From PALSA-505 sp963702235 (GTDB lineage Bacteria > Actinomycetota > Actinomycetes > Streptosporangiales > Streptosporangiaceae): a stretch of 64,000 nt of DNA. Numbering within the stretch: the stretch's first letter is position 1; each line of letters starts with the position of its first letter. Positions 40,969 through 50,651 of this stretch are shown one piece after another. A program made the position numbers and the translations under genes. The notes under the pieces were generated by a model. The model did no database searches. It saw only the letters and a program-made list of their open reading frames with translations, and was not told the DNA's origin. The stretch spans positions 1-64,000 of the forward strand of contig CAVPBZ010000010.1 of assembly GCA_963702235.1 (NCBI GenBank), read 5' to 3'.

Positions 40969-40981
40969 TAGCCTCACGGGC
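40969..40981 (+). promoter_or_regulatory. -10 element of the glgE operon (leaderless)
   Basis: TAGCCT at 40969-40974 lies 7 nt before GTG 40982, with no Shine-Dalgarno between. The 64-bp spacer also holds the divergent start of the ABC-kinase gene, so the two promoters are back to back. Confidence 0.45.
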
Positions 40982-42973
40982 GTGATCGGACGCGTACCCA
41001 TACTCAACGTCCAGCCCGCGGTGGACGGCGGCAAGCGGCCGGCCAAGGCGGTCACCGGCGAGTCCTTCGAGGTCAGTGCCACCATCTTCGGTGAGGGCCA
41101 CGACCGGCTCGGCGCGGAGGTGGTGCTGGTAGGCCCGGACGGCAGCCGGCAGCCGCCTGTCATGATGCGGGAACTGGCGCCGGGCACCGACCGGCTCGGC
41201 GCGGAGGTCACGGTGACCGCCGAGGGGCGGTGGCACTTCTACGTGCTGGCCTGGCGGGACCCGGTCGCGCAGTGGCGGCATGACGCGGAGATCAAGATTC
41301 CGCGCGGCCAGGACGTGGAGCTGGTGCTGGCCGACGGCGCGCTGCTGTTCGGCCGCGCGGCCCGCGCGCTGCGCGCCCCAGGGAAGTCCCGGGCCGACAG
41401 CGCCGCGCTGGCCGCGCTCGCCGAGCGGCTGACCAACCCGGCGATCCCGTCCTGGGACCGGCTGGCCGCCGTGGCCGATCCGGAGATCCGCCGGATCCTG
41501 GGCGCGGCCCCGCTGCGCGACCGCCGGACCCGGTCCCGGCGGTTCAGCGTCATCGTGCACCGCCAGCGGGCGCTGTACGGCAGCTGGTACGAGTTCTTCC
41601 CGCGCTCCGAGGGCGCCCAGATCGACCCGATGGGCGAGCACGAGCCGGTGTCCGGGACGCTGCGCACGGCGGCCAAGCGGCTGGAAGCGATCGCGGACAT
41701 GGGCTTCGACGTCGTCTACCTGCCGCCCGTCCACCCGATCGGCTTCACCCACCGCAAGGGCCGCAACAACACGCTGCACGCCGAGCCGTGGGATCCCGGC
41801 TCGCCGTGGGCCATCGGCTCGCCGGCCGGCGGCCACGACGCGATCCACCCCGACCTGGGCACGATCGAGGACTTCGACGCGTTCGTCGCCCGGGCCCGCG
41901 AGCTCGGCCTCGAGGTGGCGATCGACCTGGCGCTGCAGGCCTCGCCCGACCATCCGTGGGTGACCGAGCACCCGGAGTGGTTCACCACCCGCGCGGACGG
42001 CTCCATCGCCTACGCGGAGAACCCGCCGAAGAAGTACCAGGACATCTACCCGGTCAACTTCGACCACGACCTGAACGGGCTGTACGCCGAGACGCTGCGG
42101 ATCGTCCGGTACTGGATGAGCCACGGGGTCCGGATCTTCCGCGTCGACAACCCGCACACGAAGCCGCTGCCGTTCTGGGAGCGGCTGCTGGCCGAGGTGG
42201 CCAGGACCGACCCTGACGCGATCTTCCTGGCCGAGGCGTTCACCCGGCCGGCCATGATGCACGGCCTGGCGATGATCGGCTTTCACCAGTCCTATACGTA
42301 CTTCACCTGGCGGAACACCAAGGAAGAGCTCACCGGGTACCTGACCGAGCTGGCCGGGCCTGACGCGGCCATCATGCGGCCCAACTTCTTCGCCAACACG
42401 CCCGACATCCTGACCGAGTACCTGCAGCACGGCGGGCCGCCGGCGTTCAAGGTCCGGGCGGTGCTCGCGGCGACACTCGCCCCGTCCTGGGGCATCTATT
42501 CTGGGTATGAACTATGCGAAAACGTCCCGCTCCGGCCGGGCAGCGAGGAGTACATGGACTCGGAGAAGTTCCAGTACCGGCCCAGGGACTGGTCGGCGGC
42601 GTACCGGGAGCCGTCCGGCATCGCCCCGTTCATCACCCGGCTCAACAACATCAGGAAGAGCCACCCGGCGCTGCACTGGCTGCGTAACCTACGTTTTCAT
42701 TACGTCGACCAGCCGGCGTTGCTCTGCTTCTCCAAGCGGACCGGGACAGACACCGTGCTGGTCGTGGTAAACCTTGATCCACATCAGCCACATGAGGCCA
42801 CGGCCTGGCTGGACGTCGGCGCCCTCGGCCTGGAGGCCGGCAGCGAGTTCACCGTGACGGACGAGCTGACCGGCGAGTCCTACCGCTGGGGGCAGGCCAG
42901 CTACGTCCGGCTCGACCCGGCCATATCGCCAGCGCACATCTTCACCGTCACCGCAGGCACGCCTGACGAGTGA
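40982..42973 (+). CDS. glgE: alpha-1,4-glucan:maltose-1-phosphate maltosyltransferase
   Basis: GH13 enzyme extending alpha-1,4-glucan by transfer of maltose from maltose-1-phosphate. Its 663 aa are near the 675-700 of Streptomyces and Mycobacterium GlgE. The N-terminal domain is GlgE-specific; the barrel carries VYLPPVHPIGFTHRKGRNN, the nucleophile aspartate in IFRVDNPHTKPLPFW and the acid/base glutamate in AIFLAEAFTRP, plus PNFFANTPDILTEYLQHGG. GTG 40982 matches the family N-terminus (IGRVPILNVQP) and TAGCCT is 7 nt upstream; a longer frame to 40916 enters the divergent gene. First gene of glgE-treS-mak-glgB. Confidence 0.96.
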   Translation: MIGRVPILNVQPAVDGGKRPAKAVTGESFEVSATIFGEGHDRLGAEVVLVGPDGSRQPPVMMRELAPGTDRLGAEVTVTAEGRWHFYVLAWRDPVAQWRHDAEIKIPRGQDVELVLADGALLFGRAARALRAPGKSRADSAALAALAERLTNPAIPSWDRLAAVADPEIRRILGAAPLRDRRTRSRRFSVIVHRQRALYGSWYEFFPRSEGAQIDPMGEHEPVSGTLRTAAKRLEAIADMGFDVVYLPPVHPIGFTHRKGRNNTLHAEPWDPGSPWAIGSPAGGHDAIHPDLGTIEDFDAFVARARELGLEVAIDLALQASPDHPWVTEHPEWFTTRADGSIAYAENPPKKYQDIYPVNFDHDLNGLYAETLRIVRYWMSHGVRIFRVDNPHTKPLPFWERLLAEVARTDPDAIFLAEAFTRPAMMHGLAMIGFHQSYTYFTWRNTKEELTGYLTELAGPDAAIMRPNFFANTPDILTEYLQHGGPPAFKVRAVLAATLAPSWGIYSGYELCENVPLRPGSEEYMDSEKFQYRPRDWSAAYREPSGIAPFITRLNNIRKSHPALHWLRNLRFHYVDQPALLCFSKRTGTDTVLVVVNLDPHQPHEATAWLDVGALGLEAGSEFTVTDELTGESYRWGQASYVRLDPAISPAHIFTVTAGTPDE

Positions 42974-43003
42974 CGCACGGACCACAACGCAGGAGTCGTC
43001 ATC

Positions 43004-44791
43004 GTGACACAGCCTGAGCCGGCCGCCTCGGGCCTTCCGGCCGCTGCGCGGCTGCCCGACTTCGCGACCATGCAGAGCGAGCCGGTTCCCGACTCTTTCT
43101 CGTTCTCGTCGCCGCGGGACCCGCGCTGGTACAAGCGCGCCGTCTTCTACGAGGTCGCGGTGCGCAGCTTCGCCGACTCCACCGGCAGCGGGATCGGTGA
43201 CCTGCGCGGCCTGATCGCCAAGCTGGACTACCTGCAGTGGCTCGGCATCGACTGCATCTGGCTGCTGCCCATATACCAGTCGCCGCTGCGCGACGGCGGC
43301 TACGACATCTCCGACTTCATGAAGGTGCTGCCGGAGTTCGGCGATCTCGGCGACTTCGTCGAACTGGTGGAGGAGGCGCACAAGCGGGGCATCCGGGTGA
43401 TCGCCGACCTGGTGATGAACCACACCAGCGAGGAGCACCCGTGGTTCCAGGCCAGCCGCAGCGACCCGGACGGCCCGTTCGGCGACTTCTACGTGTGGGC
43501 CGACACCGACGAGGCCTACCAGGACGCCCGGGTCATCTTCGTGGACACCGAGCAGTCGAACTGGACCTTCGACCAGGTCCGCGGCCAGTACTACTGGCAC
43601 AGGTTCTTCTCCCACCAGCCGGATCTCAACTACGAGAATCCCAAGGTCGCCGACGCGATGCTGGAGGTGCTGCGGTTCTGGCTGGACCTCGGCATCGACG
43701 GGTTCCGGCTGGACGCGGTGCCCTACCTGTACGAGCGGGAGGGCACCAACTGCGAGAACCTCAAGGAAACGCACGAGTACCTCAAGCGGGTGCGGGCTGA
43801 GGTGGACCGGCTCTACCCGGACCGGGTGCTGCTGGCCGAGGCCAACCAGTGGCCGGCCGACGTGGTCGAGTACTTCGGCGACGCGGAAAGCGGCGGTGAC
43901 GAGTGCCACATGGCGTTCCACTTCCCGCTGATGCCGCGCATCTTCATGGCGGTGCGGCGCGAGCAGCGCTACCCCATCTCCGAGATCATGGCGCAGACGC
44001 CGGCCATCCCGGACGGCTGTCAGTGGGGCATCTTCCTGCGCAATCACGACGAGCTCACGCTGGAGATGGTCACCGCCGACGAGCGGGACTACATGTGGGC
44101 GGAGTACGCGAAGGACCCCCGGATGAAGGCCAACATCGGCATCCGGCGCAGGCTCGCCCCGCTGCTCGACAACGACCGCAACCAGCTCGAGCTGTTCACC
44201 GCGCTGCTGCTGTCACTGCCCGGCTCACCCGTCTTGTACTACGGTGACGAGATCGCCATGGGTGACAACATCTGGCTGGGTGACCGGGACGGCGTGCGCA
44301 CCCCGATGCAGTGGACGCCGGACCGCAACGGCGGCTTCTCCCGGGCCGACCCGGCGCGGCTGTACCTGCCGCTGATCATGGACCCGATCTACGGCTTCCA
44401 GGCCCTCAACGTTGAGCAGCAGCAGCAGCACCGGGCGTCGTTCCTGCACTGGACCAGGCGGATGATCGAGATCCGCAAGCAGCACGCGGTGTTCGGCCTC
44501 GGTAACTACGAGGAGCTGTCCTCGTCCAACCCGAGCGTGCTCGCCTTCGTCCGCGAGGACGACAACGCCGGCGCCGACGGCGCGGACCGGATCCTGTGCG
44601 TCAACAACCTGTCCAGGTTCCCGCAGCCGGTCGAGCTCGACCTGCGCCGGTTCAAGGGCGTCACGCCGGTCGAATGCATGGGCGGCGTCTCGTTCCCGCC
44701 CATCGGCGAGCTGAACTACCTGCTCACCCTGCCCGGGCACGGGTTCTACTGGTTCCAGTTGCCGCCGCCCAGGGAAGAACAGGAGCGCTGA
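43004..44791 (+). CDS. treS: trehalose synthase (maltose alpha-D-glucosyltransferase)
   Basis: Isomerises trehalose and maltose, feeding maltose to maltokinase in the GlgE pathway. 595 aa with GH13 motifs: ADLVMNHTS, the nucleophile in GFRLDAVPYLYER, the acid/base LLAEANQWPADVVEYFG and LRNHDELTLEMV. Neighbouring MQWTPDRNGGFS is typical TreS. GTG 43004 has AGGAG about 9 nt upstream. It stops one base before mak; in many actinobacteria the two are fused, here they are separate. No signal peptide; cytosolic. Confidence 0.96.
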   Translation: MTQPEPAASGLPAAARLPDFATMQSEPVPDSFSFSSPRDPRWYKRAVFYEVAVRSFADSTGSGIGDLRGLIAKLDYLQWLGIDCIWLLPIYQSPLRDGGYDISDFMKVLPEFGDLGDFVELVEEAHKRGIRVIADLVMNHTSEEHPWFQASRSDPDGPFGDFYVWADTDEAYQDARVIFVDTEQSNWTFDQVRGQYYWHRFFSHQPDLNYENPKVADAMLEVLRFWLDLGIDGFRLDAVPYLYEREGTNCENLKETHEYLKRVRAEVDRLYPDRVLLAEANQWPADVVEYFGDAESGGDECHMAFHFPLMPRIFMAVRREQRYPISEIMAQTPAIPDGCQWGIFLRNHDELTLEMVTADERDYMWAEYAKDPRMKANIGIRRRLAPLLDNDRNQLELFTALLLSLPGSPVLYYGDEIAMGDNIWLGDRDGVRTPMQWTPDRNGGFSRADPARLYLPLIMDPIYGFQALNVEQQQQHRASFLHWTRRMIEIRKQHAVFGLGNYEELSSSNPSVLAFVREDDNAGADGADRILCVNNLSRFPQPVELDLRRFKGVTPVECMGGVSFPPIGELNYLLTLPGHGFYWFQLPPPREEQER

Positions 44792-44792
44792 C

Positions 44793-46216
44793 ATGCGAGC
44801 CACCAGCAGCCGGGAGGTCACCGCCCTCGAGCAGGCACTGGCGGGGTGGCTGCCGACGCAGCGCTGGTTCGCCGGCAAGGGCCGGGAGATCACCGCGCTG
44901 GAGATCACCTCCGACACCGAGCTGGCGGCCGGCCACGGCGACGACCCCGCGCTGCGGCACCTGATCGCCGCGGTCAGCCAGGGCCCGGTCACCGACCAGT
45001 ACCAGATCTTCGCCGGCCTGCGGCCGGCCTGCCCGGCAGGCTCGAGCACGTGCGGATCGCCGAGCTGTCCGGCGGCCTGGTCGCCTACGACGCGCTGTAT
45101 GACCAGGAGCTGGCCGGGCTGCTGCTGCGCGCCATCGCGCAGCAGCAGGTCATCGGGCCGGTCCGGTTCGCCCGGGTACCCGGCAGCCCGGCCGGCGACG
45201 ACCCGCTGGACACCGGCGACCTGGACAGCCTGGTGCTCACCGGCGAGCAGAGCAACACCAGCCTCGTCTACGGCGAGGAGGCGATACTCAAGGTGTTCCG
45301 CCGGGTTGCTCCCGGGCCCAATCCCGACCTCGAGGTGTCCGCCGCGCTCGGCAGGCTGGGCGCCAGGCACATCGCGGAGCCGTTCGGCTGGATCGAGACC
45401 AGCGACGGCGGCGAGGTCACGATCCTCGCGATCCTGTCCCGGTACCTGCGGGCGGCCAGCGACGGCTGGTCGCTGGCGGCGACCAGCGTGCGTGACCTGT
45501 ACGCCCAGCCGGACACCAGCGCGGCCGAGGCCGGCGGCGACTTCGCCGGCGAGGCACGCCGGCTCGGCGCGGCCACCGCTGAGGTGCACCGGGATCTGGT
45601 CGCCGCGTTCGGCAGCGAGGAGTTCCCGGCGGGCGCGGCCGGCGGCCTGGCCGGGCCGATGCGGCACCGGCTGGAGGTGGCGCTCACCGCCGTCCCGGCG
45701 CTGCGCGAGTACGCCGGCCTGCTGAACCGGGCCTACGACGAGCTGGCCGACCTGGCGGAGCCGCTGCTGGTGCAGCGGATCCACGGTGACTACCACCTGG
45801 GCCAGGTGATGCGCACGCAGACCGGCTGGGTGGTGCTCGACTTCGAGGGCGAGCCCGCGGTCCCGCTGGCCAGCCGGCGGGCGCTGTCCTCGCCGCTGCG
45901 CGACGTCGCGGGCATGCTGCGCTCGTTCGACTACGCGGCGCGGCACCAGCTGCTCGGTAACCCGGAGCGGGCGGCGCTCGAGCTGCTCGCCCGGGACTGG
46001 GTGCGGCGCAGCCGGGAGGCGTTCTGCGCCGGCTACGCCGAGGCCGGCGGGACCGACCCGCGCGCGTCCGCGGTGCTGCTGCGCGCGTTCGAGCTGGACA
46101 AGGCGGTGTACGAGGTGCTGTACGAGGCGCGGAACCGGCCGTCCTGGCTGCCCATCCCGCTGGACTCGCTGGCCGCGCTGCCGGTTATCGCGCCGGGCGC
46201 AAGGGAGAGCTCATGA
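44793..46216 (+). pseudogene. mak: maltokinase, frameshifted as assembled
   Basis: Phosphorylates maltose to maltose-1-phosphate, the GlgE donor. N-terminal WLPTQRWFAGKGREITALEI is characteristic of Mak/Pep2, and the kinase-like half contains VQRIHGDYHLGQVMRTQTGW with the HGDYH catalytic loop and VLDFEGEPAVPL with the metal aspartate. The two frames meet between 45012 and 45035; adding one C (CGGCC to CGGCCC) gives continuous LRPGLPGRLEHV and a 474-aa protein close to the 455 of M. tuberculosis Mak. So the gene is probably functional. ATG 44793 follows the treS stop by one base, and its own stop overlaps the glgB ATG. Confidence 0.88.
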
Positions 46217-48486
46217 CCAGCCCTGTAGGTTCAGCCGCTCACGTGAGTCCCGGCGAGCTCGACCGGCTGCTGGCCGGCACGCACCACGACCCGCACGCGC
46301 TGCTCGGCGCGCACCCGGGGCCGGACGGAATCACCGTGCGGGCGCTGCGGCCGATGGCGGCCGCGGTCAGCGTGCTGCTGCCGGACGGGCGCAGGTTCGC
46401 CATGGAGCACGTGCACGACGGCATGTTCGCCGCCGTGCTGCCCGCTACGGTGCTGCCCGATGGTGACGCGGGGCAGCCCGCCCAGGTGCCCGACTACCGG
46501 CTGGCCGTGAGCTACGATCCCGCCGGGCCGGAGACCATCACCGACGACCCGTACCGGCACCAGCCCACGCTCGGCGAGGTGGACCTGCACCTGATCGGCG
46601 AGGGCAGGCACGAAGAGCTGTGGCGCGCGCTCGGCGCGCACCTGAGGCAGTTCGCTGGCAGCACAGAGCCCGATCGGCAGCCGTTCGGGGAAATCTTCAC
46701 CTCGACGGCGGGCGCCTCGTTCGCGGTCTGGGCACCCAACGCCCGCGGGGTGCGGCTGATCGGCGATTTCAACCACTGGGACGGGCGCGGGCACCCGATG
46801 CGCTCGCTCGGCGGTGCCGGTGTCTGGGAGCTGTTCGTACCTGGTGTCGCCGAGGGCGCGCGGTACAAGTTCGAGATCGCCGGCCCGGACGGCACCTGGC
46901 GGGCCAAGGCCGACCCGATGGCCAGGCTGGCCGAGCCGCCGCCGGCCACCGCGTCGGTGGTCACCGCCTCGCGCTACGAGTGGGGCGACCAGGACTGGAT
47001 GGCGGCCCGGCCGGACCGCGACCCGGTGCACGCGCCGATGAGCGTGTACGAGGTGCACCTGGCGTCGTGGCGGCCCGGGCTGACCTACCGCGAGCTGGCC
47101 GAGCGGCTGACGGAGTACGTCAGCGACCTCGGGTTCAGCCACGTGGAGTTCCTGCCGGTGGCCGAGCATCCGTTCGGCGGCTCGTGGGGTTACCAGGTGA
47201 CCTCGTACTACGCGCCGTCGTCCCGGTTCGGCTCGCCGGATGACTTCCGTTACCTGGTGGACCGGCTGCACCAGGCGGGCATCGGCGTGATCGTGGACTG
47301 GGTGCCCGCGCACTTCCCGCGGGACGACTGGGCGCTGGCCAGGTTCGACGGCACGCCGCTGTACGAGCACCCGGATCCGCGGCGCGGCGCGCACCCGGAC
47401 TGGGGCACGCTGATCTTCGACTACGGCCGCAACGAGGTGCGCAACTTCCTGGTGGCGAACGCGGTCTACTGGCTGGAGGAGTTCCACATCGACGGGCTAC
47501 GGGTCGATGCGGTCGCGTCCATGCTGTACCTGGACTACTCCCGCCAGCCGGGCGAGTGGGCGCCGAACGCGCGCGGCGGCAACGAGAACCTGGAGGCGGT
47601 CTCGTTCCTGCAGGAGGTCAACGCGACTGCCTACCGGCGGGCACCGGGCATCACGATGATCGCCGAGGAGTCCACCGCGTGGCCCGGGGTGACCCGGCCG
47701 GTGCACCTGGGCGGGCTCGGCTTCGGGATGAAATGGAACATGGGCTGGATGCACGACACGCTGGCCTATATGTCCCGGGATCCGGTGTTCCGGCACTACC
47801 ACCACAACGAGCTGACGTTCTCGCTGGTGTACGCGTTCAGCGAGAACTTCGTGCTGCCGCTGTCGCACGACGAGGTGGTGCACGGCAAGGGCTCGCTGCT
47901 GGGCAAGATGCCCGGCGACGACTGGCGCCGGTTCGCCGGGCTGCGCGCGCTGCTGGCCTACATGTGGGCGCACCCGGGCAAGCAGTTGCTGTTCATGGGG
48001 TCGGAGTTCGGCCAGGGCGGCGAGTGGTCGGCAGACCGCGGCCTGGACTGGTGGGTGCTCGACGACGAGATGCACGCCGGGGTGCAGCAGCTGGTGCGGG
48101 ACATGAACGCGGTCTACGGCGGCAGCCCGGCGCTGTGGGAGCTGGACAATTCGCCGGACGGGTTCGGCTGGATCGACGCCAACGACGCGGCGGGCAACAC
48201 GCTGTCGTTCCTGCGGTACTCGCGGGGCGGGGACGTGCTGGCCTGCGTGGCGAACTTCTCTGGCGAGCCGCACCTGAACTACCGGCTCGGCCTGCCGTCC
48301 GCCGGCCGGTGGCGCGAGGTGATCAACACCGACGCCGCCCTCTACGGCGGCAGCGGGGTGGGCAACCTCGGCGCGATCGAGGCGACTGGCGAGCCGTGGC
48401 ACGGCCAGGCCTCGGCCACGATCACGGTGCCGCCGCTCGGCGTGGTCTGGTTCACCCCCGAGCGGTCCCCCGGCGGCGAGGACTGA
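46213..48486 (+). CDS. glgB: 1,4-alpha-glucan branching enzyme
   Basis: Adds alpha-1,6 branches to the glucan made by GlgE. 757 aa with two N-terminal CBM48-like domains (AHPGPDGITVRALRPMA; SFAVWAPNARGVRLIGDFNHW), then the GH13 barrel: DWVPAHFPRD, nucleophile region DGLRVDAVASMLYLDYSR, acid/base IAEESTAWPGVTRP and LPLSHDEVVHGKGSLLGKMP, the usual branching-enzyme hallmark. ATG 46213 overlaps the mak stop (ATGA). It ends the four-gene GlgE-pathway operon and is convergent with the ligase gene 17 bases away. Confidence 0.97.
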   Translation: MTSPVGSAAHVSPGELDRLLAGTHHDPHALLGAHPGPDGITVRALRPMAAAVSVLLPDGRRFAMEHVHDGMFAAVLPATVLPDGDAGQPAQVPDYRLAVSYDPAGPETITDDPYRHQPTLGEVDLHLIGEGRHEELWRALGAHLRQFAGSTEPDRQPFGEIFTSTAGASFAVWAPNARGVRLIGDFNHWDGRGHPMRSLGGAGVWELFVPGVAEGARYKFEIAGPDGTWRAKADPMARLAEPPPATASVVTASRYEWGDQDWMAARPDRDPVHAPMSVYEVHLASWRPGLTYRELAERLTEYVSDLGFSHVEFLPVAEHPFGGSWGYQVTSYYAPSSRFGSPDDFRYLVDRLHQAGIGVIVDWVPAHFPRDDWALARFDGTPLYEHPDPRRGAHPDWGTLIFDYGRNEVRNFLVANAVYWLEEFHIDGLRVDAVASMLYLDYSRQPGEWAPNARGGNENLEAVSFLQEVNATAYRRAPGITMIAEESTAWPGVTRPVHLGGLGFGMKWNMGWMHDTLAYMSRDPVFRHYHHNELTFSLVYAFSENFVLPLSHDEVVHGKGSLLGKMPGDDWRRFAGLRALLAYMWAHPGKQLLFMGSEFGQGGEWSADRGLDWWVLDDEMHAGVQQLVRDMNAVYGGSPALWELDNSPDGFGWIDANDAAGNTLSFLRYSRGGDVLACVANFSGEPHLNYRLGLPSAGRWREVINTDAALYGGSGVGNLGAIEATGEPWHGQASATITVPPLGVVWFTPERSPGGED

Positions 48487-48503
48487 CCCCAACCCGCTGT
48501 TAC

Positions 48504-49899
48504 TCAGGCCGGGATCACCCGGCGCAGCTTGCCGGTCTGCGGGTGCCTGGGCAGCGAGGCGACCGCGTCGACCCGGACCTCGGGGTCGGCCAGGCCGGCT
48601 CGCTGGAGCGCTGCGCACAGGCTCCGGCGCAGCAGGTCCAGATCCACCGCGCGGGCCAGCACGGCGCACACCGTGACACCGCCGGGCGTCTGCCTGACCT
48701 GGTAGTCGAGCACCTCGGGCCGGGCCAGCAGGACCGAGCGGAGCACGAGCGGATGCACGTCCGCCTGGCGGTAGTGCAGGATTTCATCGGCCCGCCCTTG
48801 CACGCTGACCCGCGTGTGACCGTGGCCGGGGCTGTCCGGCCGACGGGTGAACGAGTCGCCGAGCTCGTACCTGATCAGCGGCTGCAGGTGGTTGTACAGG
48901 TTGGTCACCAGCACCTTGGCGGAGGGGGTGCCGGGTGGCACCGGCCGGTTGCTCGCGTCGACAAGCTCGGTGATGCAGCCGTCGTCGGCGAGCGTGATGT
49001 CCGGGTCATCGGGTCCGCTGGATCCGGCGAGGCCCCTCGGTGCTGCCGAACGTGTTCGTGATGGGAACGCCGAACGCGCCCTTGATCGCCGCGCGGAACT
49101 CCGGCAGCAGCGTCTCCGCGGTGCAGCTCACCAGCTGCGGGGCGACCCTGAGGCGGCCGGCCTGGTGCTCGGCGGCCAGCCTGGCCAGCATGCTCGCGTA
49201 GCCGAACAGGCCCCGCGGCTGGAGCTGGTTCAGCCGGCCGACGATCTCGGGCACCGGCAGGGTGACGGGTACATGGACGATCCGCACCGGGGTGCCGCCG
49301 AGAATCGAGGACACGAACACGGTCCCGTGCACGGCGGACGAGGCGGCCACGAAGGCGATGCTGGCCGGGGGGAGCTGGACCGGGGCCTTCAGCTGGCCGG
49401 CCAGTGCCGCGATCCGGGTCCGGAACATCAGGCTGACGAACTCGGCGGCGGCCTCCGGGGCGTAAGCGACAATGCCCCGCTCGCCCGAGCTGCCGCCGGT
49501 CGCCAGGCACAGGAAACCGCCCGGCAGCGGCCGCGGCTCGGTGCCGGTCGCGGCGAGCGCGGCCTCGGCCGCGGCCCGGGTCAGCCGCGGGTCGGTCACC
49601 AGCGTGTCGTCGCCGGCCATCATCTGCGCCTTGGTCATCACCGGCAGGCCGGCCAGGCCGGCCAGCTCGAAGCGCGCCGGATCGACGCCGCGCAACCGCC
49701 CGGCGTGAAATGCGGACCGCCGTTTCGCGACAGCGAGCAACCTGCGAAGCCGGTCCCGCTGCCACTCGCGCAGCCGCTGCGTATCCCAGCCGAGCCGGTC
49801 CACGTGCGCCGGCAGGCCAGCGAGCAAGCGCGCCTGGATGCGGTCACGGAGCTCGGCGAACACGGGCGGGCCACCGCCCGGGCGGGGCCAGCAGTTCAC
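48504..49899 (-). pseudogene. adenylate-forming acyl-CoA ligase (phenylacetate-CoA ligase-like), frameshifted as assembled
   Basis: 464 aa after correction. It has an ATP-binding motif like LATGGSSGERGIVAY, a TNTFGSTEG motif, YELGDSF and a C-terminal half ending SLPRHPQTGKLRR with the adenylation lysine. These fit the PaaK-like ANL family that activates aromatic or fatty acids to CoA thioesters; the substrate is unknown. The frame breaks at CCCC 49033-49036; one fewer G on the coding strand gives STEGLAGSSGPDDPD. GTG 49899 overlaps the TetR stop (GTGA), so the ligase is co-transcribed with and probably controlled by that regulator. Confidence 0.78.
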
Positions 49900-50510
49900 C
49901 CGGCATCGGGAATCTCCTTACTGGCGAGGTACAGCTGCCCGATGATCTCGGGGATCGGCAGGTCCAGCGCGCCGGGGTTGGCCAGCTGCTCCAGGCAGGT
50001 GCCCATGTTGATGGCCAGGGCCAGCTCGGCCAGGCCACGGACGGGGTAGCGCGGCGTGGTGCCGGCCTTCTCGTGCAGGCGGGTGAGGATCCCGGCCAGG
50101 TGCTCCAGCGTGCGCTCGTGCAGCTGCGCGTAACGCTGGTTCAGCTCGGGAATGCGGGCCGTGTGCACGCGGAACTCCAGCACGAGCTGCGGCCACTGCG
50201 GCTCGGCCTGTCTCAGGGCAGACGCCAGCCCAGGGACGGCCGTGGCGAGCCGGGCGGCGTCGAGCTGCCCGGCCAGCTGCTCGTTCTGCGTGCCCCGCTC
50301 GCTGATCCGCTCTTCCAGCAAGGCCAGGAACATGTCGGCCTTGCTCTGGAACTGGGAGTAGACCACTCCCTTGGAGAAGCCCGCTTCCTCCGCGATGGCA
50401 TCCACCGTCGCGCTGACATAGCCGCGGGCCAGGAAGACCCGGCGGGCGGCCGCGAGCACCAGGCGGCGGTTGCGCTCTACCTGCTCGTCCCGGCTCAGTC
50501 TCGTTCTCAT
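49896..50510 (-). CDS. TetR-family transcriptional regulator
   Basis: 204-aa repressor. The N-terminal DNA-binding domain reads VLAAARRVFLARGYVSATVD and AIAEEAGFSKGVVYSQFQSK ADMFLALLEE, typical of TetR/AcrR; the C-terminal ligand domain is helical with no recognised subfamily. ATG 50510 is chosen because the palindromic operator begins exactly there and the longer frame to 51524 runs antisense through the hydrolase gene. It is coupled to the downstream ligase by GTGA and divergent from a beta-lactamase-fold hydrolase, which it may also control. Confidence 0.9.
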   Translation of the reverse strand: MRTRLSRDEQVERNRRLVLAAARRVFLARGYVSATVDAIAEEAGFSKGVVYSQFQSKADMFLALLEERISERGTQNEQLAGQLDAARLATAVPGLASALRQAEPQWPQLVLEFRVHTARIPELNQRYAQLHERTLEHLAGILTRLHEKAGTTPRYPVRGLAELALAINMGTCLEQLANPGALDLPIPEIIGQLYLASKEIPDAG

Positions 50511-50537
50511 ACCAACGGTATCTAATACCGTCGGTAT
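50510..50537. promoter_or_regulatory. TetR operator palindrome
   Basis: TACCAACGGTAT (50510-50521) and ATACCGTCGGTA (50525-50536) pair over 12 bp with one mismatch and a 3-bp spacer. Placed at the start of the TetR gene and upstream of the divergent hydrolase, it is the likely autoregulatory site. Confidence 0.75.
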
Positions 50538-50651
50538 CTGAGTGTCAAGAGGGCGCCGCCGCCGGGCGGCGCGGTGATTCCCGCGCCGCAGGCCGGTCGG
50601 TAGGTTGCTGGCATCGGCCGGCGAACGGACCGGAGCGGAGGGACGGCAGTG

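Noticed and set aside
43004..46216. fused TreS-maltokinase
   Set aside because: TreS has its own stop and the maltokinase begins one base later with its own ATG; the break inside mak is a separate indel.
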